Origin: Microstegium vimineum
Lineage: Eukaryota > Streptophyta > Magnoliopsida > Poales > Poaceae
Length of the DNA: 64,000 bases
Direction: 5' to 3'
NCBI GenBank assembly: GCA_022036555.1
Contig: CM039120.1
Coordinates: 21,158,350 to 21,222,349, forward strand
A program made the position numbers and the translations under genes. Below are positions 53,896 through 64,000 of this stretch, piece by piece (within the stretch, counting starts at the first letter, position 1; the number at the start of each line of letters is the position of its first letter). Below the pieces are notes generated by a model. The model made no database searches. It saw only the letters and a program-made list of their open reading frames with translations, and was not told the DNA's origin.

Positions 53896-55445
53896 GGACG
53901 AAGTGATCTCCCCCTCGACAGCAGCTGGAGCTCCCTCAGGTGCAACGGGCACCGACTGAGGAAGCTGCTCGAACGGCCCCCATGTAGAGGAAGTAGTAGG
54001 ATCGGGACCGTGAGCCGAAGTGGACATCGCAGGGTCGACGGGGGCAGCTGGTGGAGTTGGCTCGGGATCACCCCAATCGGCGTCGTCCTGCTCCTCCTCC
54101 ACAAAGAAGCTGGTGTTCACCTCATCATCACCTGCAAGTTCAAAAGCAGTGGAAACACAGGGCATAGTTTCATCGAAGGTAATCTCACAAGTCTCCATCA
54201 CTCGATTAGTTTCAAGGTTAAGTGCATGATAAGCACGAGAGTGAGTAGAATAACCAAGAAAGATACCGTCAAAAGACCGTGATTCAAATTTATCCAACTT
54301 ACCACCCTTTTTGAGGATGAAGCACCTGCACCCAAACACCCGTAGGTGACTTACCTTGGGTGGTCTCCCAAATCGTAGCTCATAAGAGGTCTTTTTCTTG
54401 AAAGCTCGGAGAAAGATGCGATTGGAAACATAGCAAGCATAACTGAGTGCTTCGGCCCAATACCGCCTCGGAGTCCTATGCTCATCGAGCATCGTCCTGG
54501 CCATCTCAACAAGGGTCCAATTCTTGCGCTCAACAACACCGTTCTGCTGGGGAGTGTGAGGTGAGGAAAACTAGTGATTAAGACCCAAAGAAGAGCAAAG
54601 AGATGCAAAGTGAGCATTTTTTAATTTTGTGCCATTGTCACTGCGGATAGCTCTCATGGCATTCTTAGGTAGCTCATTTTGCAATCTCAAAATCAGGTCT
54701 CGAACCAAAGGAAAAGCCTCATCCTTATTCTCCAAAAAGAACACCCAAGAGTATCTCGAGTAGTCATCAACGACTACAACCACATACCACTTCCCTCTTT
54801 CCGACCTGACCCGAGCTGGACCAACTGTGTCCATGTGTAAGAGCTCGCCGGGTCGAGTGGTCATGATCTTAGTCACAGGAGGATGGGAAGCAGCAACCAT
54901 CTTGCCATGTCTGCAAGGATGGAAAACCAAATCCTTCTCGAACTTTAGCTTTGGCAATCCTTGGATAAGGTCCATTGAGCTAAGCCTTGCAAGCAAGTCA
55001 AAACCTAAATGTCCCAATCTCCTATGCCACTTCCAAAGTTCGGAAGAAGAACCGGCAAGAAGACAACGAGAAGGTCTGGAAGAGATAGAAAAATCCGCAC
55101 GAAAAACCTTCCCGAAGGGTAAAATCCTACAAACAAGCTCACCACGAGAGTCCAAAATCCGAGAGAGATTAGGCTTGAAACTCACTTCAAAACCGTCATC
55201 AAGGAGTTGTGAAACCGAAAGAAGGTTAAAATGCAAATTCGCAACCAAAGCAACATCCTTGAGGACAAAAGAAGAGTTCACTCGGATGGACCCCCGGGAG
55301 ACAACCTTACCTTTACTCTTGTCCTCGAATGTAATGTACTCGATGTGGCGCACGGGGTCGAGGCTGGAGAACCACTTGGCACTTCCGGTCATATGGCGTG
55401 AACATCCGGAATCTACAAGCCAAGTCTCCTCCAGTTCTCCTTCCT
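53896..55445 (-). pseudogene. Sirevirus protease and integrase
   Basis: Protease at the upstream end: ETWLVDSGCSRHMTGSAKWF, catalytic D-S-G near 55410. Integrase: KWHRRLGHLGFDLLARLSSM zinc region with FHPCRHGK (the first Cys of the pair changed), then HMDTVGP, DDYSRYSWVFFLENKDEAFP and RSDNGTKLKNAHFASLCSSL (the E of GTE is K). A stop follows near 54572 where PHTPQQNGV is expected. The C-terminal part 54504-53896 has MARTMLDEHRTPRRYWAEAL, KKTSYELRFGRPPKVSHLRV and a Pro/Ala/Asp-rich linker. Integrity is lost by stops and the RT deletion. Confidence 0.85.
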
Positions 55446-58018
55446 ACATCAATAAAAAGACATAGGGTGAGCAAACAGACCAACTCTGGGGTTAGTAAAC
55501 TGTGAAGGATACCGGTGTTGTCCCATTTGCCCAAAGAATGGGTTAGGAGAAAAACGAAACATCTCCTGCCCCATGGGAGAATAGCGATCACCACAATGGG
55601 GAAAATGTGGTCCGCTAAAGAAGGGTGGAGTAAAGCCACCGCCACGAGGCCCGTAGTCGTATGGGTCACGACCGGTACCCCCGCCGGGCACGACCACTGT
55701 GTGGTCTCACCTCCTGAGGCCTAGCACCTTGAGGAATTGTACCTCTAGGCCTAGTAGTTTGCCTCCGAACTTCCGGTTCACGCACCCCAACTCATGGGTG
55801 GTACATGTCCCGGTTGTTCAACTCAACCTGCCTCCGATCATCTCTCCTCCTCCTATAGCAAAACTCAACCAAATGCCCATCCTGCTCACAATACTCACAA
55901 TGGTACCTCACACACTCTCTTGGTAGGCACTCTCTTGTTGGGTTGGGTGGCTCTAGCTTTCTTAGGAAGGGGATCACTAGAGATATCTGGCAGTGTATCA
56001 AGTGGGTTCCGAAGATGGTTCAGTTTGGCAAACCACACTTGCTTCTGTGGAGTGGTTTTGGGTGGCTCTTCAAACACACCATCTCTCACAGGAAACTCTG
56101 AGGGGTTGGTAGGCTTAGGTGGAGTGATCTTGGTAAGCTTAGGAGTTGTGGTGGGTTTCTCATTCTTGCTCAAACCACTGCACTCACGGATCTTACTAAA
56201 CATGCTATCGTCCTTCCCACCTATAGCAAAACCTACTCCCATGCTGCCAGCCCTTTTGCATTGGCTAAGCATCATCCCCAACTGCGGCTCTCGGCAAGAC
56301 ACCCAGCTCAAGATGGACCGAAGGTATGTGTTTTCTTCCTCGGTTCGCATCTTGTCGTGTCTGGACGACGCGATCTCAAGCTCCAAAGCCTCAAAGCGTT
56401 CCGACTCTCTAGTGCTATCTAAGTTGACCTTCTCTAGCACAACAATCCTAGCATGTCTCTATGCCAGCTCAGAACGCAAGCCTAAGCAAGAATTGCATGC
56501 ACCAAGTAAGCTAGGCCTAGCCTTCAGCTCACTGATCTCCTCAAGTAGAGTGCCATACTTGTCTTGGAGAGTGACAAGACTAGACATGTGGATGGCACAA
56601 GCATCACACTCTACCTCCTCGGTAACCACCACTGACGCATTAGCAAACTCTAGCTCATGTAGCGTGCTAAGATACTTAGCCTTGAAATCGTTTCTCTCGC
56701 ACGCGACACGCTTGAGCAAAGCATCCTGACTCATCCAGGTGTCGTTCAAAGACTCAATCTCGAGAGAGAGGGATGCGATGGTGGGTGGTACCTCGGGTGT
56801 GTCGGAGTCATAGTCGTAGTTGGGGCCATCCTTGCGCTTGCCGACCTTGCTTTCTTCAATCGCCATGGTGCAAAAACCACCGTGCTTGGCGTCGGCATAG
56901 AAGCATAGGCCGTTGAGCTTATCCTCAACCTTTCCCTTGGACTCATCATCGCTCGAAGAAGCACCTCCTTCAGAGGAGGCATCGATGTCGCTGAGGGAGG
57001 TGAGGAAGGCTCGGTGCTTGGCCTTCACCTTGTCGATCACCTTCTTGGAGGACCTTCGGTGGTAGCCACCCTTGGGCTTGTGCTTGTCCTCGAAGTGATG
57101 CTCGCGCTTGTCCTTGCGCTTGGTGAAGTCACCCGCAACTTTCTTAGGGCAGTTTGCGATGAAGTGATCCTCATCACCGCAACGGTAGCACCCCTTGGCT
57201 GAGCCACCACGACGATGGTTCAAATGGTTGTTGTGAAACCGTGAGAACTTGGTGATGACCAAAGCCAGCTCATCATCTCCAAGAGCCTCCACTTGCTCCT
57301 CTATCACAAAAATCAAAGACAAAGAAAACAAGGAGTGTGAAGGGTCAGAGGAGGAAGAAGACGTACCGCCGAGGCCAGAAACCAACGCCACAGAAGGTTT
57401 CGACGGGTTTTCAAGCTTGGCCCGGTCTGGTAGTCAATCTCCGAGGACTTGAGTTTGCTGAACAGCTCGTCCACGGTCAGGGCATCATAGCCCGATGACT
57501 CCTGGATGGCAGCCACCTTCATATCCCACACCTTCCGATTAAGAGTATGCAAAAGCTTGATAGCCATCTCATGATCATCATAAGGCAAGTTGGCTCGATT
57601 AGCACGCATCTTGTTAACGATAGATTGGAAACGAGTGAACATCCCATCAACAGATTTGCCAGCCAACTGAGCAAAGTTCTCGTACTCTCTACGGTATGTG
57701 TCAAAGAGTCTGGACTTGATCTAAGGGTTGCCAGATCTCCCGTGTCGTAGTGAGACTCAAAACCCGCTCAAACTCTAGAAGATACAGACAAGAGAAGAGA
57801 ATGCTACGGGCTCTTGCATTAGATGCATGCTGCATAACCTGAGCATCGGTGATTCGAGCCTCAAGAACCACGTAGTTCTCATTCTCACAAATCTCCCAAA
57901 ACTTTGTGTCAAGCCCTTGGAGGTAAGCCGACATGCGCACCTTCCAATAGGCAAAGTTGGTTCCATCGAAGTATGGAGGTTTACCAGCACCTCGCTCCAT
58001 GTCGCCTTCGTGGATCAA
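55446..58018 (-). pseudogene. gag: Sirevirus gag, copy 3, with long C-terminal extension
   Basis: N-terminal gag is at 58018-57313, with a deletion near 57730 and a TAG in IKS context for Gln. The middle at 57391-56459 has CCHC knuckle CYRCGDEDHFIANC and coiled segments (LSLEIESLNDTWMSQDALLK, ELEFANASVVVTEEVECDAC). The C-terminal extension 56440-55895 (RFEALELEIASSRHDKMRTE, KPTTTPKLTKITPPKPTNPS) is followed by a second knuckle CEYCEQDGHLVEFC at about 55905-55860. A Gly/Pro/Phe-rich tail (GGGFTPPFFSGPHFPHCGDR) reaches the protease. Two zinc knuckles in one gag are unusual for plant copia elements. Confidence 0.85.
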
Positions 58019-58063
58019 GAACCGTGTAAGGTGGATTGATCCTTAACCGGCTCTGATACCAAT

Positions 58064-58265
58064 TGAAGGACCAAGAACGGCGACCAGAGGGGCGGTGAAT
58101 GGGAGCCTCAAATTTCTCTCGAAATGTTCGGGCCACTCTTCCCCAAAACCAAACCCAATTGCTGGGTGCTCAACCTCCCCCGAGCAACGCGAGCTGGGAT
58201 TCATAGGAAAACGGAGCAAATGAAAGCTCACTGGCAGTGGAGGAAAACTCACCGGAAACCCCCTA
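58064..58265 (-). repeat. Sirevirus LTR D fragment
   Basis: TGAAGGACCAAGAACGGCG starts 3 bp from the primer site (58047-58061). After 202 bp of LTR (ending CACCGGAAACCCCCTA) it joins gag C-terminal coding sequence. It is the end of the 5' LTR of copy 3 and, at the same time, is fused to a further element on the right. Confidence 0.8.
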
Positions 58266-58745
58266 GCGCCTTGAGGCATTGTACCTCTAGGTGTAGAAGT
58301 GCGCCTCTGAAATTCCGGTTCACGCACCTCAACTCGTGGGTGGTACATGTCCCGGTTTTTCAACTCAATCTGCCTCCGATCATCTCTCTTCCTCTTAAAG
58401 AAAAACTCAGCCAAATGCCCATCCCGCTCACAATACTCACAATGGTACCTCACCATACTCTTGGTAGGCACTCTCTTGCTGGGTTGGGTGGCTCTAGCTT
58501 TCTTAGGAAGGGGATCACTAGAGATGTCTGACAGTTTGTCAAGTGGGTTACGAAGATGGATTGATTTTGCAATCCACACTTGCTTCTGTGGAGTGGTTTT
58601 GGGTGACTCTTCAAACACACCATGTCTCACTGGAAACTCAGAGGGGTTGGTAGGCTTAGGTGGAGTGATCTTGGTAAGCTTGGGAGTTGTGGTGGGTTTC
58701 TCCTTCTCGCTCAAACCACTGTACTCACCGATCTTACCGAACATG
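58266..58745 (-). pseudogene. Sirevirus gag C-terminal fragment, copy 4
   Basis: It is homologous to 55740-56200: TTTPKLTKITPPKPTNPSEF, TTPQKQVWIAKSIHLRNPLD, RYHCEYCERDGHLAEFFFKR (last ligand Cys replaced by Phe) and VREPEFQRRTSTPRGTM. The open frame continues without a stop through the LTR fragment to 58043, a 237-residue chimera. The Tat-like LTR interrupts it at 58745; the homologous copy continues CTATCG after ACATG. Confidence 0.8.
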
Positions 58746-59799
58746 TGTTGACACAAAAAGCGTCAGGATCTGCGAACACCTCAGGCTATTACCCGAATTC
58801 GATATCCAAAGGTGTGCCAGTCAATTTGACCAGTTAATCGACAAGGATGATAACTAGAACAAAATTTGAACAAGACAACGGCGATACGCTCGGATGCCAA
58901 TACTCAGATTTGTTTCAGGATAACTAGAGCAGAGCTGAACGAGACAACAGCGATGCGCCCGGATGTCAAATCTTAGATTACTCCCACACGGAACTTGCAA
59001 GAGTTTGATGGAGATCAAGGTGATGCAGCCCGTCGAAGCTTGAAGAACTCGTAGATAAACTAAGACTAATGCGATAAAAGAGTAAATTGCAGTAAAAGTA
59101 AATAAGAGTAATTGATTTTGTTTTTGATAGATTATTCTTTCTCACGACCCCTAGGTACATATTTATACTCCAGCAATAGAAATTGTAAACAGACACGACT
59201 CATACCTTTCCAAAACAAACTCCTACTTTAAAGGAAATAACTGACTCGCACAGGAGTCGGACTCAAATAACAATACTATTTTCCTAAACATACACTTCTA
59301 TTTTTAAGGAAACAAACGACTCGTGCCAGAGTCGGACTCAGACTTCTATAACAATACTGGTATGAGATCACCAGTTTCCTTATGTCTTCTCTTCGATGAA
59401 ACTTTCCATCGGCAGACTCTTCAATCCGCAACTTCCTTCTATTGCCATCAGCAATCTTCTGCTGACGTCAACCGCCACGTTACCCTGTGCCCATCGGCAC
59501 TCCATGCCCATCGACATCGGCAATACTTCCCAATCGGCAACTTTGCATTTCTGGTAACTTGTCTTCACCAACTAATTCTTATTGACAAGAGTCGTCCAAC
59601 TCCCATCGGCGACATCCTTATCGGCAATACCCTTATCGGCAAGAAACGTCCAGGTTCCATCGGCAACAAACTTAACCTTTTCGCAGCATCTACCCTCATC
59701 GGTAACATTGACTGACGACCTCCCGATGCCGATGGAAAACAGCTACCGATCAATGCAAGTCTTAGCTCATTTGACACATGCCGAAAAACAGTGTCAACA
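58746..59799 (-). repeat. 3' LTR of Tat-like Ty3/gypsy element (right copy)
   Basis: In plus coordinates it runs TGTTGACAC...GTGTCAACA, 1,054 bp. On the minus strand it is preceded by a polypurine tract (59812-59800) and has TATAAATA at 59167-59160. Eight exact TGCCGAT/ATCGGCA heptamers lie at 59408-59732, seven of them TGCCGAT in the element's sense direction. It is inserted into Sirevirus gag. The other LTR lies beyond the window. Confidence 0.85.
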
Positions 59800-60221
59800 C
59801 ATGCCCCCCAATTTCGGAGTGTAGAATATTTTACGCGCCGAAATTTTCTCTACTGTAACCTTTCCCTCCAAGATAGTTGCACAACCTCCTTGGTTTCCGC
59901 GCATAAAAATCGCAATTTATTAACAAAATTCCGTGACTGCAGTGCGAACAGTTGCAAACCTAATCATATCTCCTCGATTGCTGCGCATACCTATTGCATA
60001 CCTCTCTACATTCCTGCTCAGTGCGAAGAAAATTCCAAAATACCCCTGACTAGGCTTATAAGAGTTACCAGCATCCAATCTGTTTTTACTCTGAGCGCAC
60101 TTTTACTTTCATCTGCCCTCGTCTTCAACCTCGGCGGCGACTCCGAAGAACAGCTCCGTGAACTCAAGCAAGAGTAATTTCTTCAAGCAGAGAACAAACC
60201 GCACGGATTCCCCCAGCTCCA
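59800..60221 (-). other. Internal 3' noncoding region of the Tat-like element
   Basis: Includes the polypurine tract and, on the plus strand, the putative promoter and 5' UTR of the antisense gene. It aligns with 250-671 in reverse orientation. An AAGAGTTACCAGCATCCAAT stretch is shared by both copies. Confidence 0.6.
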
Positions 60222-63200
60222 ATGGCGATCCACTTCGACGTCCCCAAGGTAAATCTGTCCCCTTCTCACTTCATCTTCTGCAAGTTCCTTTTCCATATCA
60301 ATTTTATAATCCTCTTTTCCCTTTCTTTCTTTGATTTTTTCCGAAACCTAGGAACTGTACAACAAGGTCGTAATCCCCATTGAACAATCCAACTTCAACT
60401 GTTTAGGCCCAATGGGAAACCCTGACCCCACCAATCTGATTAATGCAGAAACCAACCGCATCCCCTTTAAATCTTAGTGCTTCAACTTAGGGTTATGGAA
60501 AGATGCCTTCCGTTCATGGCCCAAACCCACCAAGGGATGGAAGAACTAGTACCTCAGAGTAATTAGAACACAGCAAGCCTACTGGTCAGAGTGCAATTTA
60601 GATCAGTGCATCAGACTCTCCATTGCCGATATGGAGAAGAATGAGAACATGATGATGGCGGCCTCTTACTTCTGGTCCGATACCATGAACTCCTTTTTAT
60701 TCAGACATGGACCTGCCACCCCCACCCTTGCTGATGTGCACATGCTTACCGGCCTCGATGTTTCCTCTGCCGATACCCCCGCCCTGTTCAATAGGAAGGC
60801 TGTATATAAGATGAACACGCGCAATATCGGCGGCTGGACTGGTTACATCCGGGAATATCAAAAGACTGGATCGGTAGGTCAGAGGGAGCACGCCATCTTT
60901 TTGAACATGTGGCTAGAAAAGTATATCTTCTGTGGCAAAACCGTCGGACCTACCACAATGTACCTCCCTGCAGCAGAACTCTTGGTCGATGGAACAAGAC
61001 TCCCTCTCGGCCGATACCTCCTTGGATCGGTGTACCGTCTCCTACACCAAGTATCCAAGAAACTATTGTTGGGCGAGTCCATCGATAATCTTGGGAGTCC
61101 TTGGTGGTTCATAAACATGTGGTTAAATGCACACATGTACAAAGTTCTCCAATTTGACTTGTTCAATCAGCAATTCCCAAGGGACATATCAGAAGATTAT
61201 GTATTTGATGAGGATGAATCGGCAACTCGTCCCCCACTCAATTTCGGGAGGCTATCATAGTGCTGCCAGGAACCGATGCCAATGCAGACCAGTTCGGCAG
61301 ATTCTTTCAAAAGTTTTATAACGGAATCCCTGCTGTAGAACGGCTTTGGTGGCCTTACATCGATGAAGACAACCGATTCCCTTTGCTGTTCAACCTTACC
61401 GATGGAACGTGCCTCGGAATGAAATAATCATGAAGGCCAACATTGTTCCCTGAGCTATTCTAGTTAACATTTTCGGAACTGGGAAGAATACTCCTCCATC
61501 CTTTGAGTTCTATTACCCATCGGCAGCAGCAAGACAACTGGCATTCGGCCAATTATCGATCAAGCTCTGCTACGCCAAGGTGATAAAACCAAGGGAAATC
61601 ATCTCCAACGCCATGGACTGGAACAAGGTTGTCAATCTCCCTCCCGATGCCGATACATCATACATCGACCTATCCTCCTGGGCACCAACATCTTTCATTA
61701 CGGAGGAATACAAATTTTGGTGGCAAGAATGGAGAAGCCAACTGTTTGCCAAGTCATCACACCACTATCGGCATTTGATTGACGTCGATTACGTCATTCC
61801 CGATGATGCAGTAAGTTTTTATTCCAATGTATTTCTTATTATTTACTTCCATCGGCATCTGATATTCTTTTATTCAACAGGCTGACAATCCAATCCCCAA
61901 AATGAGTAAGAGTGGCAAGCCCTTCCACCTTCGAGTGATGAGCCCTGTGTCGATTATCGGCAACAATGCTCCTACATTGGCTGCCTTCACTCCTCAGAGG
62001 ATACCTAAGGTCACTCTGAAGCCAAGGTCGACGCCTGCAACGACCATTGCTACTCCATCGGCTGCTGCTGCCATCTTGGCGTGAGCTTTCGCAGTAAGTT
62101 TCACTTTTACTTATACCGATCACAAACTGCTCATCAGCAACATTTACTTTATGTAACTTGCACCAAACATTTTTTTAGGCAGCGAGGTCATCGGCAGCTA
62201 CTCCAGACGTACAGACTTCTCCAACTCATGTTGCCGATGCCCCCCGGGCTTCTCAACCAAAACGGGCCGGTTCACTGACTGCTGCTCCGAGGAAGAAGAG
62301 ACGTCTGAGGCTAGCCACTCCATCTACGCCACCAACTCCAGTCGCATCACCAACCGTTGATGCACCAACGGTAGAACCATTGTTGGCGTCCATTCCCGAG
62401 CAGCCGATGGACAAAACTCCCGACCGGGGAACAATACCAGCTGCAACAGTATCGGCATCGGTACCAACACCTATACCTGATGAAATTCCTGATCAGAAGA
62501 CAGCATCACCACCGGTAAGGTCAACCGCCACAGCAGAAACAGCACCAGCAACAGCGCCACCAGCACCAACCACTCCTCTCACGGAGGTAAGTTCATCGGC
62601 AACCGCTGCCGATCTCTAGGATGAGGCTATACCAGCCAACTTCCCAAGCCCTAGGCAAGAAATCTGTTTCAAGATGGTAAGCCGATTATCTAAAAACTTG
62701 CAGTATAAATTTATGATCGGCAAACTCTATCTTTCTCCTTTTCAGGCCCAAGACTCTCCCGATAGCTTGTTCTCCTTCGGCATTAACCTCCCTGACGAAG
62801 ACGAAGACCAAGAAGGCTCTGCTCCAGCAAATATCTTATTCTCCTTCGCCGTCAACCTTTCCGATGAAGATGAAGACGAAGAAAGCTCTGCTCCAGCTTT
62901 ATCGGCAGATGTCAAACTCAAGCTTGAAACATTGCTATCATTACTGCAACAAGACACCTCCTATCTTGTCCAAGACTCCACTGCAGTAAAGATAGCCTTC
63001 AAAGACATCCAAGGCCACCTATCTGCCGATACAGAAGAAATTCTCTTCCAAGCAGCATTCCTTGAGAGCCAGCAACTCCAATACCAACGGGCCTCACGCC
63101 ACATTGCCGATAGGAATGCTCAATTAAAGCTTGAAGAGGAAATGCTCAAATTCAAGCAGGTTGCCGATGAGAAGCATAAAGACATCGGCCAAGTAGAAGC

Positions 63201-63495
63201 TTCCAGCGCCAATCTTGAGCAAGAGATCATTCACTTATCGGCAAGGAAGGAAGAGCTGCTGACTGAACTGAAAAGAGTTGAAGAAGCCCTGAACGCAGCC
63301 AGCCAAAAGAAAACTCAACTGCCCGATGCCATTAAGGCCCTGCGACAAGAAAGAGACACAAACGCCCGACAAGCTATCCTTTTGAAGAAGAAAATCAAGC
63401 CAGTTGAAGGATCTGCCGATGATGATGCCAGGGAGATGGAAGAAATAGAACAAATTCGCCTGCGTGCGATATCAGTCATTCAATCCTTGTTGTAA
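60222..63495 (+). pseudogene. Antisense plant-mobile-domain gene carried by the Tat-like element
   Basis: Spliced gene opposite to pol. Introns inferred: 60249-60351, 61811-61880, 62094-62178, 62677-62745, all GT..AG. Exon 1 encodes MAIHFDVPK. The large exon 60352-61810 encodes the plant mobile domain (PMD, aminotransferase-like): FWSDTMNSFLFRHGPATPTL, ADVHMLTGLDVSSADTPALF, YLPAAELLVDGTRLPLGRYL and, after a frameshift near 61245, FFQKFYNGIPAVERLWWPYI. Later parts hold a basic NLS-like PRKKRRLR (about 62295), Pro/Thr/Ala-rich sequence, a twice-repeated acidic unit (FSFGINLPDEDEDQEG / FSFAVNLSDEDEDEES) and a long coiled coil to 63495. TAG 60475, TAG 60547 and TGA near 61451 replace probable Trp, and further stops occur near 62083 and 62617. 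Antisense reading frames are known in Tat-lineage elements. PMD host relatives (MAIL1, MAIN) act in transposon silencing. The role here is unknown. Confidence 0.75.
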
Positions 63496-63604
63496 TTCAT
63501 CATACCGGCAAGTGTAACAGTGATACTTGATTTTGCTTTGTAATATAATGCCAGTACGTTTTTTACCGATGTCACATAACTTATTCTCTCATCGGCATTC
63601 GAAC

Positions 63605-63992
63605 GGGTACTCTATGCGTCTACCCAAATACTAGGGTAATATTTCTTCAAGTATTTACCGTTGATTGCTCTGGAGAATGCAACTCATTCGAGAGTTTCTA
63701 AAATATAAGCATTACCAGGAGCACATTGTTTTATTCGATAATGACCTTCCCAATTAGGAGACCATTTTCCAAACTTAGAACTCTTAGTCCCAATTGGTAA
63801 AATCAACTTCCATACCAGATCGCCATCGGCAAATTGCTTCACCTTTACCTTCTTGTCATACCATCTGGCAATCCTTTTCTTATTTTCTTCAATGCTGATT
63901 AGAGCCCTCATCCGATGACCTGCTAAGTCTTCTAACTCATCCTTCATAAGAGTATCATATTCATCGGCTGTCAATTGATCTTGAGAAGACAA
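63605..63992 (-). pseudogene. Tat-like Ty3/gypsy integrase C-terminus
   Basis: On the minus strand 63992-63684 encodes MSSQDQLTADEYDTLMKDEL, RMRALISIEENKKRIARWYD, KKVKVKQFADGDLVWKLILP and SSKFGKWSPNWEGHYRI, the integrase C-terminal domain of non-chromodomain plant gypsy elements. After a TGA at 63683-63681 the sequence continues VAFSRAINGKYLKKYYPSIW to about 63605. No chromodomain follows. This fixes the pol strand as minus and thus the PMD gene as antisense. The rest of pol is outside the window. Confidence 0.85.
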
Positions 63993-64000
63993 TCGCCTAG

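Noticed and set aside
55794..56729. 311-residue plus-strand frame
   Set aside because: Antisense to Sirevirus gag; the minus strand carries the zinc knuckle and coiled-coil motifs.

Overview
The window is a plant nuclear segment, almost certainly from a grass. It consists nearly entirely of transposable elements inserted into one another. The grass assignment rests on the Stowaway and Tourist MITE ends, the Sirevirus-type Ty1/copia family with repeated polypurine tracts, the En/Spm (CACTA) transposons and the intron-bearing antisense gene of a Ty3/gypsy family. No intact host gene was recognised. A few exon-like stretches (about 2950-3550, 45280-46430 and 47540-48110) may be host or captured sequence.

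Layout, left to right. 1-1873: 3' end of a Tat-like Ty3/gypsy element on +, with the first exons of its antisense gene and one LTR. 1874-3568: unassigned. 3569-3867: a Ty1/copia LTR ('copia-2'). 4139-6916: a Sirevirus 3' LTR and 3' noncoding region on -. 6917-12562: a copia element ('copia-1') cut off in integrase and joined to copia-2 integrase/RT/RNase H (12563-13383 and 20012-21447). Copia-2 is split by LINE-1 (13384-20011), which is itself split by a structurally complete chromodomain gypsy element (14134-19672, target duplication TTGGG). The following copia-2 LTR is split by LINE-2 (21492-23963). 24285-25248: 'copia-3' on -. 25249-27650: CACTA-3 transposase remnant on -. 27672-31270: 'copia-4' on -. 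31271 to about 44740: CACTA-1 on +, with a TNP2-type transposase gene split by 'copia-5' (34725-43196, duplication AATCA). Copia-5 carries a deleted Sirevirus (39429-43053, duplication TTAGG) in its 3' LTR. 44741-49187: poorly identified DNA with a Tourist-like MITE, a Stowaway MITE and a unit with inverted tRNA-like ends. 49188-49440: end of a second CACTA. 49441-58745: Sirevirus pieces in a row sharing LTRs, on -. 58746-64000: a second Tat-like element on -, with LTR, antisense plant-mobile-domain gene on + and integrase C-terminus on -.

Few genes here look functional. Nearly all premature stops whose ancestral codon can be inferred are CAG>TAG, TGG>TAG/TGA or CGA>TGA, the pattern expected from deamination of methylated cytosine. 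The strongest anomaly is a swarm of the heptamer TGCCGAT/ATCGGCA in the LTRs and antisense gene of the Tat-like family: about 30 exact copies in 5.3 kb at the right end, about 12 in the left LTR. It coincides with a spliced antisense gene encoding a plant mobile domain, a basic NLS-like patch, an acidic repeat and a coiled coil. That pairing could be a sequence-specific system serving the element. A second notable pattern is that Sirevirus LTR copies share flanks but carry different palindrome modules between them.
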